The notes: generated by a model not told the origin, from the sequence alone. Numbered from the stretch's first letter, positions 34,623-45,253 are shown. The stretch: DNA of 64,000 nt from Pseudarthrobacter sulfonivorans (GCF_024391045.1 NZ_JANFCZ010000018.1:27950-91949), one strand, 5' to 3'. Translations and numbers: made by a program.

Positions 34623-34851
34623 GCATCGCGCGGCACGAGCGATTGCCGCACGCCATAGGCCGGTGTATGAGATATCGAAAATGACTTTGACATCTTGACT
34701 ACGTACCCAGTGCGTGTGCAGCAAGCAGGCGCAGCGTGTCGACGGCACTCGTACACGCTCTTCACCGCGGCACAGCTCAATGAACAAAGTGACAGCCGGC
34801 CGCACGTGGTGAGTGTGCCGGGCATGTCACCTTAAGGAAGCGAGCAGTACT

Positions 34852-36081
34852 GTGAAACGAGAAGCCGTGATTGTCGCCTCGGCGCGATCGCCCATTGGGC
34901 GCGCCAATAAGGGGAGCCTCGTCGACATGCGGGCAGATGACCTGGCCGTGCAGATGGTCAAGGCGGCTCTGGCGCAGGTGCCTGGGCTGGACCCAGCTGA
35001 GATCGATGACATCCTGCTCGGTTGCGGGCTGCCAGGTGGGGAACAGGGCAACAACATGGGGCGAGTGGTCAGCGTGCTTGCAGGCCTCGACTCGGTTCCC
35101 GGTACCACGATTACGCGCTACTGTGCTTCAAGTCTCCAAACAACGAGGATGGCGATGCACGCCATCCTCGCGGGCGAGGGCGAGGTCTACATCTCAGCCG
35201 GCGTCGAAACGGTCAGCCGGTACGGGCGCGGCAGCGCAGACGAAACGCCGGGCATTTCAGTTACCAACCCGAAGTTCGATGCGGCGATGACGCGCACGCT
35301 CAAGCGGTCGAGCGCTAAGGCCGCAAGCTGGTCGGATCCTCGGTATGTCGATGTACTTCCTGATGTGTACATCAAGATGGGCCAGACCGCGGAGAACGTG
35401 CAACAGCTTTTGGGGATCACTCGCGCGGAGCAGGATGAGTACGCGGTTCGCAGTCAGCAACTTGCCGCAGAGGCCAAGGCACGCGGGTTCTGGGACCGAG
35501 ACATCACTCCGGTTCAGCTGAATGACGGGTCAATCGTCGCGCAGGATGATTCCCCCCGCCCCGGCACGACGCTCGATGGCGTCGGCGCACTGGTTCCCGT
35601 ATTTCGGCCAGACGGCACGGTCACCGCGGGTAACTCGTGCCCGCTGAGCGACGGCGCCGCCGCGCTCGTGATCATGAGCAGCATGAAAGCGAAGGACCTT
35701 GGCCTGACTCCTTTGGCCCGCATTGTCGCGACGAGTGTGACCGGCCTCTCACCCGAGATTATGGGGCTTGGGCCCGTGAGCGCTTCGCAACAGGTACTTA
35801 AACAGGCTGGGCTCAGCATGGCAGACATGGATCTGATCGAGATCAATGAAGCCTTTGCTGTCCAGGTCATCGGCTCGGCGCGCGAGTTGGGCGTCCCCTA
35901 CGACCGGCTGAACGTGAACGGCGGCGCGATCGCACTGGGCCACCCCTTCGGGATGACGGGGGCACGCATCACCAACACACTGATGAATGGTCTGCGCGAG
36001 CGTGACGGGACCTTCGGTCTGGAGACCATGTGCATCGGTGGGGGTATGGGCATGGCCATGATTCTCGAACGATTGAGCTAG
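34852..36081 (+). CDS. Thiolase (acetyl-CoA acetyltransferase family)
   Basis: 409 residues from GTG 34852 (AAGGAAG site; the ATG at 34813 is an alternative without one). Catalytic Cys in TITRYCASSLQTTRMAM (about residue 92), N-E-A-F-A-V, the His in G-G-A-I-A-L-G-H-P-F-G-M-T-G-A-R, and the second Cys in M-C-I-G-G-G-M-G-M-A. Full-length degradative thiolase, which ends the CoA pathway with acetyl-CoA or propionyl-CoA. It begins the operon with etfB, etfA and cytochrome b. Confidence 0.93.
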   Translation: MKREAVIVASARSPIGRANKGSLVDMRADDLAVQMVKAALAQVPGLDPAEIDDILLGCGLPGGEQGNNMGRVVSVLAGLDSVPGTTITRYCASSLQTTRMAMHAILAGEGEVYISAGVETVSRYGRGSADETPGISVTNPKFDAAMTRTLKRSSAKAASWSDPRYVDVLPDVYIKMGQTAENVQQLLGITRAEQDEYAVRSQQLAAEAKARGFWDRDITPVQLNDGSIVAQDDSPRPGTTLDGVGALVPVFRPDGTVTAGNSCPLSDGAAALVIMSSMKAKDLGLTPLARIVATSVTGLSPEIMGLGPVSASQQVLKQAGLSMADMDLIEINEAFAVQVIGSARELGVPYDRLNVNGGAIALGHPFGMTGARITNTLMNGLRERDGTFGLETMCIGGGMGMAMILERLS

Positions 36082-36238
36082 TGAGGCTGCGGCCCGCGCC
36101 AGCACCTGCGGACGTCCACACGGCGGAATCCATGAGACGAAGCACAACGCGAGCTCAGGTCGCATCTCGAGCGGCTGTCAGAGGCAGGTCCCTCTGGTCA
36201 GCAACATGATGAATGTACGTTTCGAACAAGAGAGAGAC

Positions 36239-37021
36239 ATGCCGATGAACATCGTGGTACTGGTGAAGGAAGTCCCAGATACCTATGAGGACAGGAAGCT
36301 CAGTCTTGAGACAGGACTTGCTGATCGCGGTGCGACAGCGGCGGTTCTCGACGAGATTTCCGAGCGGAGCCTTGAGGTTGCACTGGCGTATGCGGATGCG
36401 CATGAGAGCACGAATGTAACGGTGCTGTCAGTCGCCCCTGAGGGTACGAGTGCCACGCTCCGAAAATGCCTCGCGATGGGTGCCGCAAGCGCCGTACACG
36501 TGGTCGATGATGGACTGTTGGGCGCCGACCTGACACTGACGGCCGAGGTGCTTGCTGAGGCGCTTCGTCGCGTTAGTTTTGATTTGGTGATCGCGGGGAA
36601 TCTGTCCACTGACGGCGCGGGGGGCATGGTTCCCGCAGCGATCGCCGAGCTGCTCGGCGTTGCGCACATGACCGGGCTCAGCACGGTTGACATCAGCGCT
36701 GACGCAGTGTCGGGCACGCGCCCGGTCGACGGCGGGGTGCAGACCGTGTCTGCGCAGCTGCCCTCGGTGATTTCTATCACCGAGGCGCTGCCCGACGCGC
36801 GGTTCGCTAACTTCAAGGGGATCATGGCTGCGAAGAAGAAGCCGCTTGAAACGGTGAGCCTTGCCGATCTGGGCGTCGACCCGGAGACACCCGGCGTTGC
36901 TCGCAGCATCATGCTGACGGTGGCAGAGAAGCCGCTGCGCACGGCTGGGATAAAGATCGTTGACGAGGGAGATGCGGCCGAACAGCTCGCTAGCTTCCTG
37001 GTAGAAAATCGACTGGTCTAG
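36239..37021 (+). CDS. etfB: Electron transfer flavoprotein beta subunit
   Basis: 260 residues from ATG 36239 (AGAGAG site), starting [16 protein letters not shown]. It has the EtfB AMP-binding pattern [15 protein letters not shown] and [12 protein letters not shown]. It accepts electrons from the acyl-CoA dehydrogenases together with EtfA. A dedicated copy inside a catabolic operon. Confidence 0.93.
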   Translation: MPMNIVVLVKEVPDTYEDRKLSLETGLADRGATAAVLDEISERSLEVALAYADAHESTNVTVLSVAPEGTSATLRKCLAMGAASAVHVVDDGLLGADLTLTAEVLAEALRRVSFDLVIAGNLSTDGAGGMVPAAIAELLGVAHMTGLSTVDISADAVSGTRPVDGGVQTVSAQLPSVISITEALPDARFANFKGIMAAKKKPLETVSLADLGVDPETPGVARSIMLTVAEKPLRTAGIKIVDEGDAAEQLASFLVENRLV

Positions 37022-37032
37022 GGAGACTGCAT

Positions 37033-38010
37033 ATGACGAACGTACCGACTGATGTCATCTTGGTGATCGTCGAGACCACAGCCTCGGGCGAACTGGCGAA
37101 ATCGGCAGCCGAGCTGCTCGGAGCTGCTGCACTGGTGGGCACACCGGTGGCGTTGGTGCTGCACGCACCTGGCGCTGACCTTGCCTCGCGATTGGCCGAA
37201 CTGGGTGCTGCCCTGGTGCTGGTAGCTGAGCATCCGGACGCCGAATGGCTGGGCAATGCCGCTATCAACGCGGCGAGCGAGGCAGTGGAGCGCGTGCGCC
37301 CTAATGCGGTGCTGATCTCCCACTCGATCGAGGGGCGCGATCTGGCCGCCCGACTTGCGGCGCGCACCCGCTCAGCTGTGTCGGTCGACGCGGTGGGCGT
37401 ATCACGGGACGAGCTCGGCGTGTTGGCGCATCACTCCGTCTACGGGGGCGCCTACGTCGCCACCTCGACGGCAACCTTCGGGGCGCCGGTGATTACACTG
37501 CGGCAGGGATCGATCGACGCTCGCGCGGCAGCCGTGCCTCTGGCCTCCGAACCCCTGGTTTGCGACACGACGGGGAAGCCGTCGGCGCGGATTGAGGACT
37601 ACGCCGAAGAGGCAACGACTTCGCTGCGGCCTGAACTGCGCGGAGCGGCCAAGGTCGTTTCAGGCGGGCGGGGCTTGGGTTCGAAGGAGCAATTTGCGCT
37701 GGTCGAGCAGCTGGCTGACGCGCTCGGAGCAGCCGTTGGCGCGTCGCGCGCCGCCGTTGATGCGGGCTACGTGCCGCAGTCGTACCAGGTGGGGCAGACC
37801 GGGGTGTCGGTGTCACCTCAGCTGTACGTAGCGCTGGGCATCTCGGGTGCCATCCAGCACCGTGCCGGAATGCAGACCGCAAAGACGATCGTGGCGATCA
37901 ACAAGGACGCCGACGCCCCGATCTTTGAAGTTGCCGATTTTGGGATCGTGGGGGACTTGTTTGAGGTAGTCCCGAAGCTGATCGCTGCGGTCGAAGCGAA
38001 GAAGCAGTAG
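37033..38010 (+). CDS. etfA: Electron transfer flavoprotein alpha subunit
   Basis: 325 residues. The FAD-binding C-terminal signature is present: [19 protein letters not shown], then [20 protein letters not shown]. It lies 11 bases after etfB and 2 bases before the cytochrome b gene, so the three proteins are likely made together. Confidence 0.94.
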   Translation: MTNVPTDVILVIVETTASGELAKSAAELLGAAALVGTPVALVLHAPGADLASRLAELGAALVLVAEHPDAEWLGNAAINAASEAVERVRPNAVLISHSIEGRDLAARLAARTRSAVSVDAVGVSRDELGVLAHHSVYGGAYVATSTATFGAPVITLRQGSIDARAAAVPLASEPLVCDTTGKPSARIEDYAEEATTSLRPELRGAAKVVSGGRGLGSKEQFALVEQLADALGAAVGASRAAVDAGYVPQSYQVGQTGVSVSPQLYVALGISGAIQHRAGMQTAKTIVAINKDADAPIFEVADFGIVGDLFEVVPKLIAAVEAKKQ

Positions 38011-38012
38011 CG

Positions 38013-39605
38013 ATGGCGAGCGATGCTGGGCAGATGAGGCAGGGCTTGCCGCGAGTGCCGGGCGGGGCACTCTGGCCCGCTGTGGGAGCTCTACGGGTCG
38101 AGGCACCGGTGATCGCCGAAGAGACGGCGAGCTTGTCTCCGACCGTTGCGGTTGAGCAGCCTGTCCCCGCTGAACATCCTGCCGATCACCCCCTTCCGTC
38201 CGTTGAGCCAGTGAGCGCGGTGGAGCTCTCGGGGGCGGCCACCCCAAAGTTGCTTCGGCATGGGCTGCCCCGCGTCACCGGCGGAGGGCCCTGGCCTTCC
38301 GCCGACCTTGCGGCTCCCGCGGCTCCGCCGCCCGGGGCTCCTGCGTCACCTGTGGTGGAGCGCGAAACTTCCGTGACCGCTTCGGCTGTAGCTACGGTTC
38401 CGGCGCCACGAGCCGCCGCGACGGCAAGCGTTTTTGCAGCGGATCTCGTGCCGAGCGGTACTGCGCTCCGGCGCGGGCTCCCCCGCTTGGCAGGTGGATC
38501 GCCGTGGCCCGCGGAGGGATACCCACGCCCTTCGGCAGCGGTCTCCGCGGTGAGCCCGCTAGCCTCGGCGCAGGCGCCTGTACCGGCAACCGCGCAGGCG
38601 GTGAAACAGGCTGCGGCCGTTGCACCAAAGCCAGCCCTGGCGCCCCTGGAGACGACGCCCGAGGCGCAGAAACAGGCTCAGGACGTGCGCTCCCGCGAGC
38701 CGCGCGTGATCGGGTCGCGTACGCTCGGCCAGTGGGTGCGTCTGTGCGTGTTGGGGGTGCTCGGTCTCGTTGTTACAGCTGGAATCATCGTGCTGGCCGC
38801 GCGCGGCGTGACCACCCTTCCAGGGGTGCCCGAGTTCATCGAACGATACCCGGGGGAGTATCACCTACCCGCGGTCGCGGAGCCAGGATTCCCTGCATGG
38901 GCGCGCTGGACGCACTTCTTGAACTTCTTCCTCATCGTTCTCATCGTCCGCTCGGGATGGCAGGTACGTTCACAACAGAAACCGCCGGCGTTCTTCACCC
39001 CTAGGCGGGGCAGCAAGAAAATCAGCATCTATCTGTGGCTCCACACCTCGCTTGATCTGCTGTGGCTCGCTAACGGTGCGGTTTTTGTGGTGCTGCTGTT
39101 TGTGACCGGACACTGGGCGCGCATCGTGCCCACGAGCTGGGAGGTCTTCCCCAACGCAGCGTCGGCGATGCTGCAGTATCTGACACTTGAGTGGCCGGTG
39201 GAAGATGGCTGGGCCAACTACAACAGCTTGCAGCAGCTCATGTACTTCGCGGTTGTCTTCATCGCGGCACCGCTCGCGGCGATCACGGGTGTGCGCATGA
39301 GCGAGTGGTGGCCTGAGCATGCGGAGAAGCTGAACAAGCTGTACCCGGCTCCCGTGGCACGTGCAATCCACTTTCCGACCATGCTGTTCTTTGTGCTGTT
39401 CATCATCGTGCATGTGTTCCTGGTGTTCGCGACAGGCGCGTTGAAGAATCTGAATCACATGTTCGCTGGAATACCGGAGGTGAGCTGGGCCGGATTCTGG
39501 TGGTTCGCTGTAGGGCTGGTAGTAACGACGAGCGTGGTGATTGCGGCACGACCGCTCGTCATTGCTCCGGTTGCGAGTCTCTTTGGCAAGGTCACCAACC
39601 GTTAA
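38013..39605 (+). CDS. Membrane cytochrome b-type protein with repeated GLPRxxGGxxWP motifs
   Basis: 530 residues. The first about 235 are Pro/Ala-rich and carry three copies of a short motif: [13 protein letters not shown] (about residue 10), [13 protein letters not shown] (85) and [13 protein letters not shown] (150). About six membrane helices follow, with His residues placed for haem (R-W-T-H-F-L-N, L-W-L-H-T-S-L, R-A-I-H-F-P, I-I-V-H-V-F-L), like the cytochrome b561/thiosulfate-reductase b group. As the gene is coupled to etfBA, it may pass electrons from ETF to menaquinone; no separate ETF:quinone oxidoreductase gene is in the window. The stop TAA is the target-site copy of an IS5-type element, so the true C-terminus may be altered. 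Confidence 0.82.
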   Translation: MASDAGQMRQGLPRVPGGALWPAVGALRVEAPVIAEETASLSPTVAVEQPVPAEHPADHPLPSVEPVSAVELSGAATPKLLRHGLPRVTGGGPWPSADLAAPAAPPPGAPASPVVERETSVTASAVATVPAPRAAATASVFAADLVPSGTALRRGLPRLAGGSPWPAEGYPRPSAAVSAVSPLASAQAPVPATAQAVKQAAAVAPKPALAPLETTPEAQKQAQDVRSREPRVIGSRTLGQWVRLCVLGVLGLVVTAGIIVLAARGVTTLPGVPEFIERYPGEYHLPAVAEPGFPAWARWTHFLNFFLIVLIVRSGWQVRSQQKPPAFFTPRRGSKKISIYLWLHTSLDLLWLANGAVFVVLLFVTGHWARIVPTSWEVFPNAASAMLQYLTLEWPVEDGWANYNSLQQLMYFAVVFIAAPLAAITGVRMSEWWPEHAEKLNKLYPAPVARAIHFPTMLFFVLFIIVHVFLVFATGALKNLNHMFAGIPEVSWAGFWWFAVGLVVTTSVVIAARPLVIAPVASLFGKVTNR

Positions 39606-40561
39606 GAGATTCCGCCGCTAGGTCAGGGGCGGCGTGCGGGCCGGGCGTCCAGCGGTGGGTGGTCCAGGCTTCGCGGATCAGCCTCCGGACGGTGATGACG
39701 GCGTTGGCCAGGGCGATGAACGCCTCGATGACCAGGATGCGTTTCTCGGTGCAGACCGCCAGTTTCCTGAAGCCGCGGTTGTGCCAGGAGTTGGTGCGTT
39801 CGACGACCCAGCGGGCGGCGTTCTGGATCGGTGCCGGGATGCCCTTGGCCGCGATCCGCGCCTCGCAGCCGAGCTCTTCGAGAAGCTTCCTGGCCACACA
39901 CGAATCGTAGCCGGCGTCCAGGTGCACCGTGGTCTCCTCCGGCAGGCGAACCCGAACCGTCCCAGGCCCTCCAGGGTGGGGCGCAGCAGCGGCGAGTCGT
40001 GGCGGTTGGCTGCTGCGACCTCGGTGTGCAGCGGGATGCCTTTGCCCTCTGTGAGCAGCGAGCGTTTCGTGCCGCCCTTGCCCCGGCCCACCGGCGACCG
40101 GCCGGCCGCTTCACCGCCGCAGGGGGCCTTGACGATGCATCCGTCCACCACCAGATCCTCCAGCTCCAGGCCCACGATCCGGTCATAGGCCTCCAGGGCG
40201 ATGTGCTCCAGGTCGGTGAAGATTCCTGCTTCGATCCACTCGTCCCTGCGCCGGCGGATGGTGGTCGCCGAACAGGTGCTGTCGGCGATATTTTCGTGGG
40301 CGGCCCCGAGCACGAGGACCTGGACGAGCTTGTCGAACACCATCCGGTCGGGCGCCCGCGGCCGGTGGCAGCCCAGCGGGTGGGTGTCCGTCACGGGCGG
40401 GATCAGCGCCTCGAACTGGTCCCAGACGGGTTCGATGATGGCTGATGGAACAGCAGGCAAAAGCACTCCTGGTAAAGCGCGAATCTGAACAATCCGTGTC
40501 TATCAGGGCTTGTGCCTGCGTCGTTAATCCGGCCCGGGCATCACCTATCGGCGGAAATCTC
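39606..40561 (-). mobile_element. IS5-family insertion sequence with a frameshifted transposase
   Basis: Terminal inverted repeats of about 18 bp (39606-39623 and 40543-40561) and a 3-bp TAA duplicated on both sides (39603-39605, 40562-40564). The minus-strand transposase starts near 40466 (MLLPAVPSAIIEPVWDQF) and carries V-D-G-C-I-V-K-A-P. Near 39945 it shifts frame before L-D-A-G-Y-D-S and the V-V-E-R-T-N-S-W-H-N-R-G-F end, so all three catalytic acidic residues are still in the DNA. It lies exactly at the stop of the cytochrome gene. Confidence 0.9.
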
Positions 40562-40734
40562 TAAAGCGTCATTTTCCAGGGCGTGGTACCGGTTGCTGGA
40601 CCATGACGCGGAAGCCGTGGTCATATGCTGGGCTTGATTGGTGAAGTTTGAGCGTGCAGCACACCACCGTACTCATCTCAGGAATTTGTGTTCTTTATGC
40701 CTGGGCCCCTCCTTTGTGCGGCAGATTCATAGGT

Positions 40735-42126
40735 CTACCGCAGTTGACTGAGTCGCGCGTCGTTGTTGATGATCCACTCCAGAAACATTTTGCGGTCTAC
40801 TTTTCCTCTGTCTGTCAGGGGAATCTGGCTGAGTAAGTAGTAATGCAACGGCCTCTTGTCTTTGCTAAGAAGTGTCTCCAGACCCGAGTTGAAGGTCGTT
40901 GCGGTGAGCCCTCCACAGGAAGGCACGACTCCGGCCACCACGCGGTGGCCGCGCAAGTCATCTGGCATGCCAACAGCCACGGCAGTCTCTACACCCGGGA
41001 TGGAGGAAAGGGCGAGTTCAACCTCGTGCGGGTAAATGTTTTTGCCCGCAGTATTGATCATGTCCGAGCTCCGCCCGATTATGTGCAATTCACCGTTCTG
41101 AAGGTAGCCCTGATCGCCGACAGTGAAGTGGCCGTCCAGGCAACGGAGGGCTTTCCCGTCATCACCCCAAAGGTACCCCTGACACACCATGGGGCTGCTG
41201 ACACTGATGTTTCCCGGGGTGCTCTCCGGCAAGCGACGCCCAAAATCGTCGAGGATCTGTACTTCCACGCCGGGAAACGGCCGGCCTATGGCGGTGCCTG
41301 CGGCATCCAGCGGCGCCCCTGCGGGGAGGCCCCGGCCTGAAACGAAACTAAGCTCTGCTGCGCCGTAGTACTCGAAGATCGTGGCGTTCGGCGCCCAACG
41401 CCTGGCGGCTTCCAGTGTTCGGGCATCCAGCTTGGATCCGGCGCAGATGATTGTCCTGATCGCGGAGGCGTCCACTGATGCCATGAGTCCCCGTTCGCTG
41501 AGGAGCCGGAGCATCGTTGGGACGAGAACCAATCGGGTGATCCCGTCATGCAGGATCACAGCGTGTGCATCTCCGACATCAAAGCTGCGCAGGGTATGGA
41601 ACTCGGTGCCGGCGTAGAGGCACTCGGAGAGCGCGTACAGGTTCAGACTTGCCGAGAGCGGACCCGGGGCAAACGTCTTGTCGTCCGGGCGAAGGCCGAA
41701 AAAGTCTATGGACGCGTCAAGAGAGGCCTGCCAGGACCGGCGGGAGCGTGTAAAGGCCTTCGGTGTGGAAGTCGTGCCCGCGGTAAAGCCGATGAGGAAG
41801 GTTGAGTCCGGGTCGCCGTCTTCCAGCGCAGTACCCGCGTCCCATGACGGGGAGGGGAGCCTCCGGATAATATCTTCCCTGGCCTGCGGCGTCCAAGCGG
41901 GATCGAGGACGGCAATTTGCCGTTCCCCGGCTATTCCCGCACAGTAAAGCGCAGCAGATTCGGCCGTGTTGGGTTCGGACAAAATGTACATTTCCGGAGT
42001 GGAGGGGAGGAGCTCGCTAGCTGCTCCCCGAAGCTCAGACCAGCTGAAACCGCGGCCGCCGACGGCGACGGCCGTGTCGTCCGGGCGGAGGTCCGCCCAC
42101 ATCTGAATTCTGTTCAGGAATGGCAC
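40735..42126 (-). CDS. AMP-dependent acyl-CoA ligase/synthetase
   Basis: 463 residues from GTG 42126 (AGGA site); a longer frame upstream has no ribosome site and lacks coding character. Seen: LIGFTAGTTSTPKAFTRS (P-loop), E-Y-Y-G-A-A-E-L-S-F, V-G-D-Q-G-Y-L, G-R-S-S-D-M-I-N-T-A-G-K-N-I-Y-P-H-E-V-E, and L-T-D-R-G-K-V-D-R-K with the C-terminal lysine. Short for the family, with a reduced N-terminal half. The 173 bases between the IS5 element and its stop hold nothing. Substrate unknown. Confidence 0.85.
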   Translation of the reverse strand: MPFLNRIQMWADLRPDDTAVAVGGRGFSWSELRGAASELLPSTPEMYILSEPNTAESAALYCAGIAGERQIAVLDPAWTPQAREDIIRRLPSPSWDAGTALEDGDPDSTFLIGFTAGTTSTPKAFTRSRRSWQASLDASIDFFGLRPDDKTFAPGPLSASLNLYALSECLYAGTEFHTLRSFDVGDAHAVILHDGITRLVLVPTMLRLLSERGLMASVDASAIRTIICAGSKLDARTLEAARRWAPNATIFEYYGAAELSFVSGRGLPAGAPLDAAGTAIGRPFPGVEVQILDDFGRRLPESTPGNISVSSPMVCQGYLWGDDGKALRCLDGHFTVGDQGYLQNGELHIIGRSSDMINTAGKNIYPHEVELALSSIPGVETAVAVGMPDDLRGHRVVAGVVPSCGGLTATTFNSGLETLLSKDKRPLHYYLLSQIPLTDRGKVDRKMFLEWIINNDARLSQLR

Positions 42127-42427
42127 CGGTTCACGTCCTATTGATGGGTTTGGCTTCCTGCAAAGTTGCAGGAAGGCATGCACCTGCGCGGTGCTGTTCC
42201 GTCGTGGGGGCCCGCTGTTGCTGATCCTTCGTGGCGGCGTTGGTTGGTCAACCGCGTTAAGCGGTGCCCCTGCGCAAAGAATAAATTGCAACCCGCCCCA
42301 GTTCGGCACTCCCGGGGGAACTTGCTGCTCCTCGCTGGTTGTAGGTCACGGTCCAAAGCCAGGAGGTTTGCTTTTGGGACGTTAACGCCAGCAACAATGT
42401 GAGCTGCCGGGTTCAATTGTTGTCATG

Positions 42428-42658
42428 TCAGCTGTCCCTACTGGGTCGAGGTGGACAGCTTCGTACTAGATGCTCGTGATTGTCCACCAGCCTTCTTTCA
42501 CCGATGTCTGTGAGAATCCATGCGACCCCCAGCTCTGGCGCCATCTCTTGTATGACACCTCTGCATTGGATGACGTTCTTCTTATTGAAAACCTCTACCG
42601 GTTCCCCTGGAGCGAGCGAAAGGAAGGGAATACTCCCGGGTAGCGTGTCTACGTTCAT
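42428..42658 (-). CDS. Small hypothetical protein
   Basis: 76 residues (MNVDTLPGSIPFLSLAPGEP start) with a good AAGGAGAC ribosome site. No membrane segment and no recognised family. It follows the CoA-transferase genes on the same strand with a 60-base gap. The predicted pattern of short beta strands (V-E-V-F-N-K-K-N-V-I-Q-C-R-G-V-I) may be a small barrel. Confidence 0.55.
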   Translation of the reverse strand: MNVDTLPGSIPFLSLAPGEPVEVFNKKNVIQCRGVIQEMAPELGVAWILTDIGERRLVDNHEHLVRSCPPRPSRDS

Positions 42659-42718
42659 GGGGCTTGTCTCCTTGTTTGCCTCAGAATGCTGTCCTCCTCT
42701 GCGATCTGGAGGAACTGC

Positions 42719-43393
42719 CTAGTACTTCAAGGCGGTCTTAAGTTGCACAGGTACGAGTTCCTGGAGTTCCTCGAGGGTGCAGCCGAAGGTCTCGCGGACT
42801 GTGACGCCGTCGGGTCCGGTGAGGAATACGGCTTTGTCCGTGTACACGCGGGTTACGCAGCCGACGCCGGTGAGGGGGTAGGTGCAGGCTTCCACGATCT
42901 TGGAGGCACCCTCGCGGGTCAGGAGGGTCATCATCACAAAGACGTCCTTGGCTCCGGTGGCCAGGTCCATGGCGCCGCCCACGGCGGGGATGGCGTCCGG
43001 GGCGCCGGTGTGCCAGTTGGCGAGGTCGCCCGTGGCCGAGACCTGGAAGGCCCCGAGCACGCAGATGTCCAGGTGGCCGCCGCGCATGATGGCGAAGGAG
43101 TCGGCGTGATGGAAGTAGGACGCGCCCGGGAGCTCGGTGACGGGGATTTTGCCGGCGTTGATGAGGTCGCCGTCGATCTCATCGCCCACGGCAGCAGGGC
43201 CCATGCCGAGCATGCCGTTCTCGGTGTGGAGCGTGATGTTCTGCTCCGGCTTGAGGTAGTTCGAAACCAGGGTGGGCTGGCCGATGCCGAGGTTCACGAA
43301 CGAGCCGGGCTTGATGTCCCGTGCCACGAGTTCGGCGAGGTCGTCACGGCCGAGGGGCTTGTCACTGGTCTGGATGGAAGTTGCGGTGCTCAT
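42719..43393 (-). CDS. pcaJ: 3-oxoacid (3-oxoadipate) CoA-transferase subunit B
   Basis: 224 residues. The active-site Glu is in the ENGMLGMGP segment, with G-I-G-Q-P-T-L-V before it. With subunit A it moves CoA from succinyl-CoA to a 3-oxoacid. The pca name follows from its place next to a beta-ketoadipyl-CoA-type thiolase and a carboxymuconolactone-decarboxylase stump; acetoacetate is the alternative substrate. It begins 2 bases after the A subunit. Confidence 0.88.
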   Translation of the reverse strand: MSTATSIQTSDKPLGRDDLAELVARDIKPGSFVNLGIGQPTLVSNYLKPEQNITLHTENGMLGMGPAAVGDEIDGDLINAGKIPVTELPGASYFHHADSFAIMRGGHLDICVLGAFQVSATGDLANWHTGAPDAIPAVGGAMDLATGAKDVFVMMTLLTREGASKIVEACTYPLTGVGCVTRVYTDKAVFLTGPDGVTVRETFGCTLEELQELVPVQLKTALKY

Positions 43394-43395
43394 GC

Positions 43396-44055
43396 TCAGG
43401 CCACCTTCACGATGCTGTTGACGTAGATTCCGGGAGTGACCACGTTTTCCGGGTCGAGTCCGCCCGTGGGGACGATCTCGGACACCTGGACCACCGTGTG
43501 CTTGGCAGCGGCGGCCATGATGGGGCCGAAGTTCCGGGCGGTCTTGCGGTACACGAGGTTCCCCACGCCGTCGGCCTTCAGCGCCTTGATCAGCGCGACG
43601 TCAGCGTGGATGGGGGTCTCGAAGACCTGGCCGCGGCCGTCGATGATCCGGGTTTCCTTGCCCTCGGCCAGCATGGTGCCGTAGCCGGTGGGCGTGAAGA
43701 ACCCGCCAATGCCGGCGCCAGCGGCGCGGATCCGCTCAGCCAGGTTGCCCTGCGGGACCAGCTCCAGTTCGATCTCGCCGGCGTGGTACTTCGCGTCGAA
43801 GTGCCAGGAATCGGACTGCCGCGGGAAGGAACAGATCATCTTCTTCACCCGGCCTTCCTTGATCAGCAGTGCGAGGCCCTGATCGCCCTGGCCGGCGTTG
43901 TTGTTCACCACGGTCAGGTCCTTGGCGCCGCAGTCCATCAGCGCGTCGATCAGTTCGAACGGCTGCCCGGCGTTGCCGAACCCGCCGATCATCACGGTGG
44001 AGCCGTCCTTGATGCCGGCCACGGCCTCGGTTACGGAGTCAACAAAATTCAGCAT
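43396..44055 (-). CDS. pcaI: 3-oxoacid (3-oxoadipate) CoA-transferase subunit A
   Basis: 219 residues with the family glycine loop G-S-T-V-M-I-G-G-F-G-N-A-G-Q-P near the start and V-V-N-N-N-A-G. G-F-F-T-P-T-G-Y-G-T near the middle fits subunit A. It is packed between the thiolase (2 bases upstream) and subunit B, giving the order pcaF-pcaI-pcaJ. Confidence 0.9.
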   Translation of the reverse strand: MLNFVDSVTEAVAGIKDGSTVMIGGFGNAGQPFELIDALMDCGAKDLTVVNNNAGQGDQGLALLIKEGRVKKMICSFPRQSDSWHFDAKYHAGEIELELVPQGNLAERIRAAGAGIGGFFTPTGYGTMLAEGKETRIIDGRGQVFETPIHADVALIKALKADGVGNLVYRKTARNFGPIMAAAAKHTVVQVSEIVPTGGLDPENVVTPGIYVNSIVKVA

Positions 44056-44057
44056 GC

Positions 44058-45253
44058 TTAGGCCTTTCCGGCAGTAACGTTTTCTAGGACGACGGCGAGG
44101 CCCTGGCCCACGCCGATGCAGATCGCGGCGACGCCCCAGCGTTCGCCGGAGGCCTGCAGGGACCGGGCGAGGGTGCCCAGGATCCGGGTGCCGGACGCGC
44201 CGAGCGGGTGGCCCATGGCGATCGCGCCGCCGTGGCGGTTCACGATGGCGGGGTCGATGCCCCAGGCGCTGATGCAGGCCAGGGACTGCGCGGCGAACGC
44301 TTCGTTAAGTTCGACGGCGCCCACCTGGTCCCAGCCGATGCCCGCCTTCGCGAGGGCTTTGTTCGCGGCCTCGACGGGGCGTAGCCGAAGAACTGGGGAT
44401 CGTTGGCGTGCGCGCCGCGGCCTGCGATGCGGGCCAACGGCTCAAGCCCGAGCAGCCCGGCGGCGCTTTCGGAGCCGATCCAGGCCGCGGACGCGCCGTC
44501 GGACAGGGGCGACGCGTTCCCGGCGGTGACGGTGCCGTTCTCCGTGCGGAACACGGTCTTCAGGCCGGCGAGCTTCTCGGCCGAGGAGCCGGCGCGGATG
44601 CCTTCATCCCGGACCAGGTCGGTGCCCGGGACCGTGGTGACCAGGTTGTCGTAGAAGCCTTCGTCCCACGCCGCGGCGGAGAGGTTGTGGGAGTTCGCGG
44701 CGAACTCGTCCTGCTGTTCGCGGGTCACGCCGTACTTCTCACGGAGCCGCTCGGTGGCTTCGCCCAGGGAGATGGTCCATTCCTTGGGCATGGCCTTGTT
44801 GACCAGGCGCCAGCCCAGCGTGGTGGAGGCCAGGGTCAGGTCCCCGGCCGGGTAGGGCTTCTCCGTCTTGGGCAGCACCCAGGGGGCCCGCGACATCGAC
44901 TCGGCCCCGCCGACGAGCATCAGCTCGGCGTCGCCGGCGTTGATCTGGCGCGAGGCGATGATCGCGGCGTCCAGCGAGGAGCCGCAAAGCCGGTTGACCG
45001 ACGTGCCGGGGATGGAGACCGGCAGGCCCGCGAGCAGGGTGCCCATGCGGGCGATGTTCCGGTTCTCCTCGCCGGCGCCGTTGGCGTTGCCAAAGACCAC
45101 TTCGTCGATCCGTTCGGGGTCTAGCCCCGGTGCGCGCTTGACCGATTCCTTGATCACGTGCGCAGCAAGGTCATCCGGGCGGACGGCCGCGAGGCCGGAG
45201 CCGAACTTCCCGAACGGGGTGCGAACGGCGTCGTAAACAAAAGCCTGATTCAT
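44058..45253 (-). pseudogene. pcaF: 3-oxoadipyl-CoA thiolase gene with a frameshift
   Basis: The two frames together make about 399 residues. The first (from 45253) has the start M-N-Q-A-F-V-Y-D-A-V-R-T-P-F-G-K-F-G and the nucleophile region VNRLCGSSLDAAI, running to F-F-G-Y-A-P. One G is missing in a short run near 44376-44379, after which the correct frame continues as V-E-A-A-N-K, N-E-A-F-A-A-Q, R-H-G-G-A-I-A-M-G-H-P-L-G-A-S-G and the second-Cys region A-A-I-C-I-G-V-G-Q-G. All catalytic parts are present, so this is a recent lesion or a sequencing slip. Confidence 0.85.
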
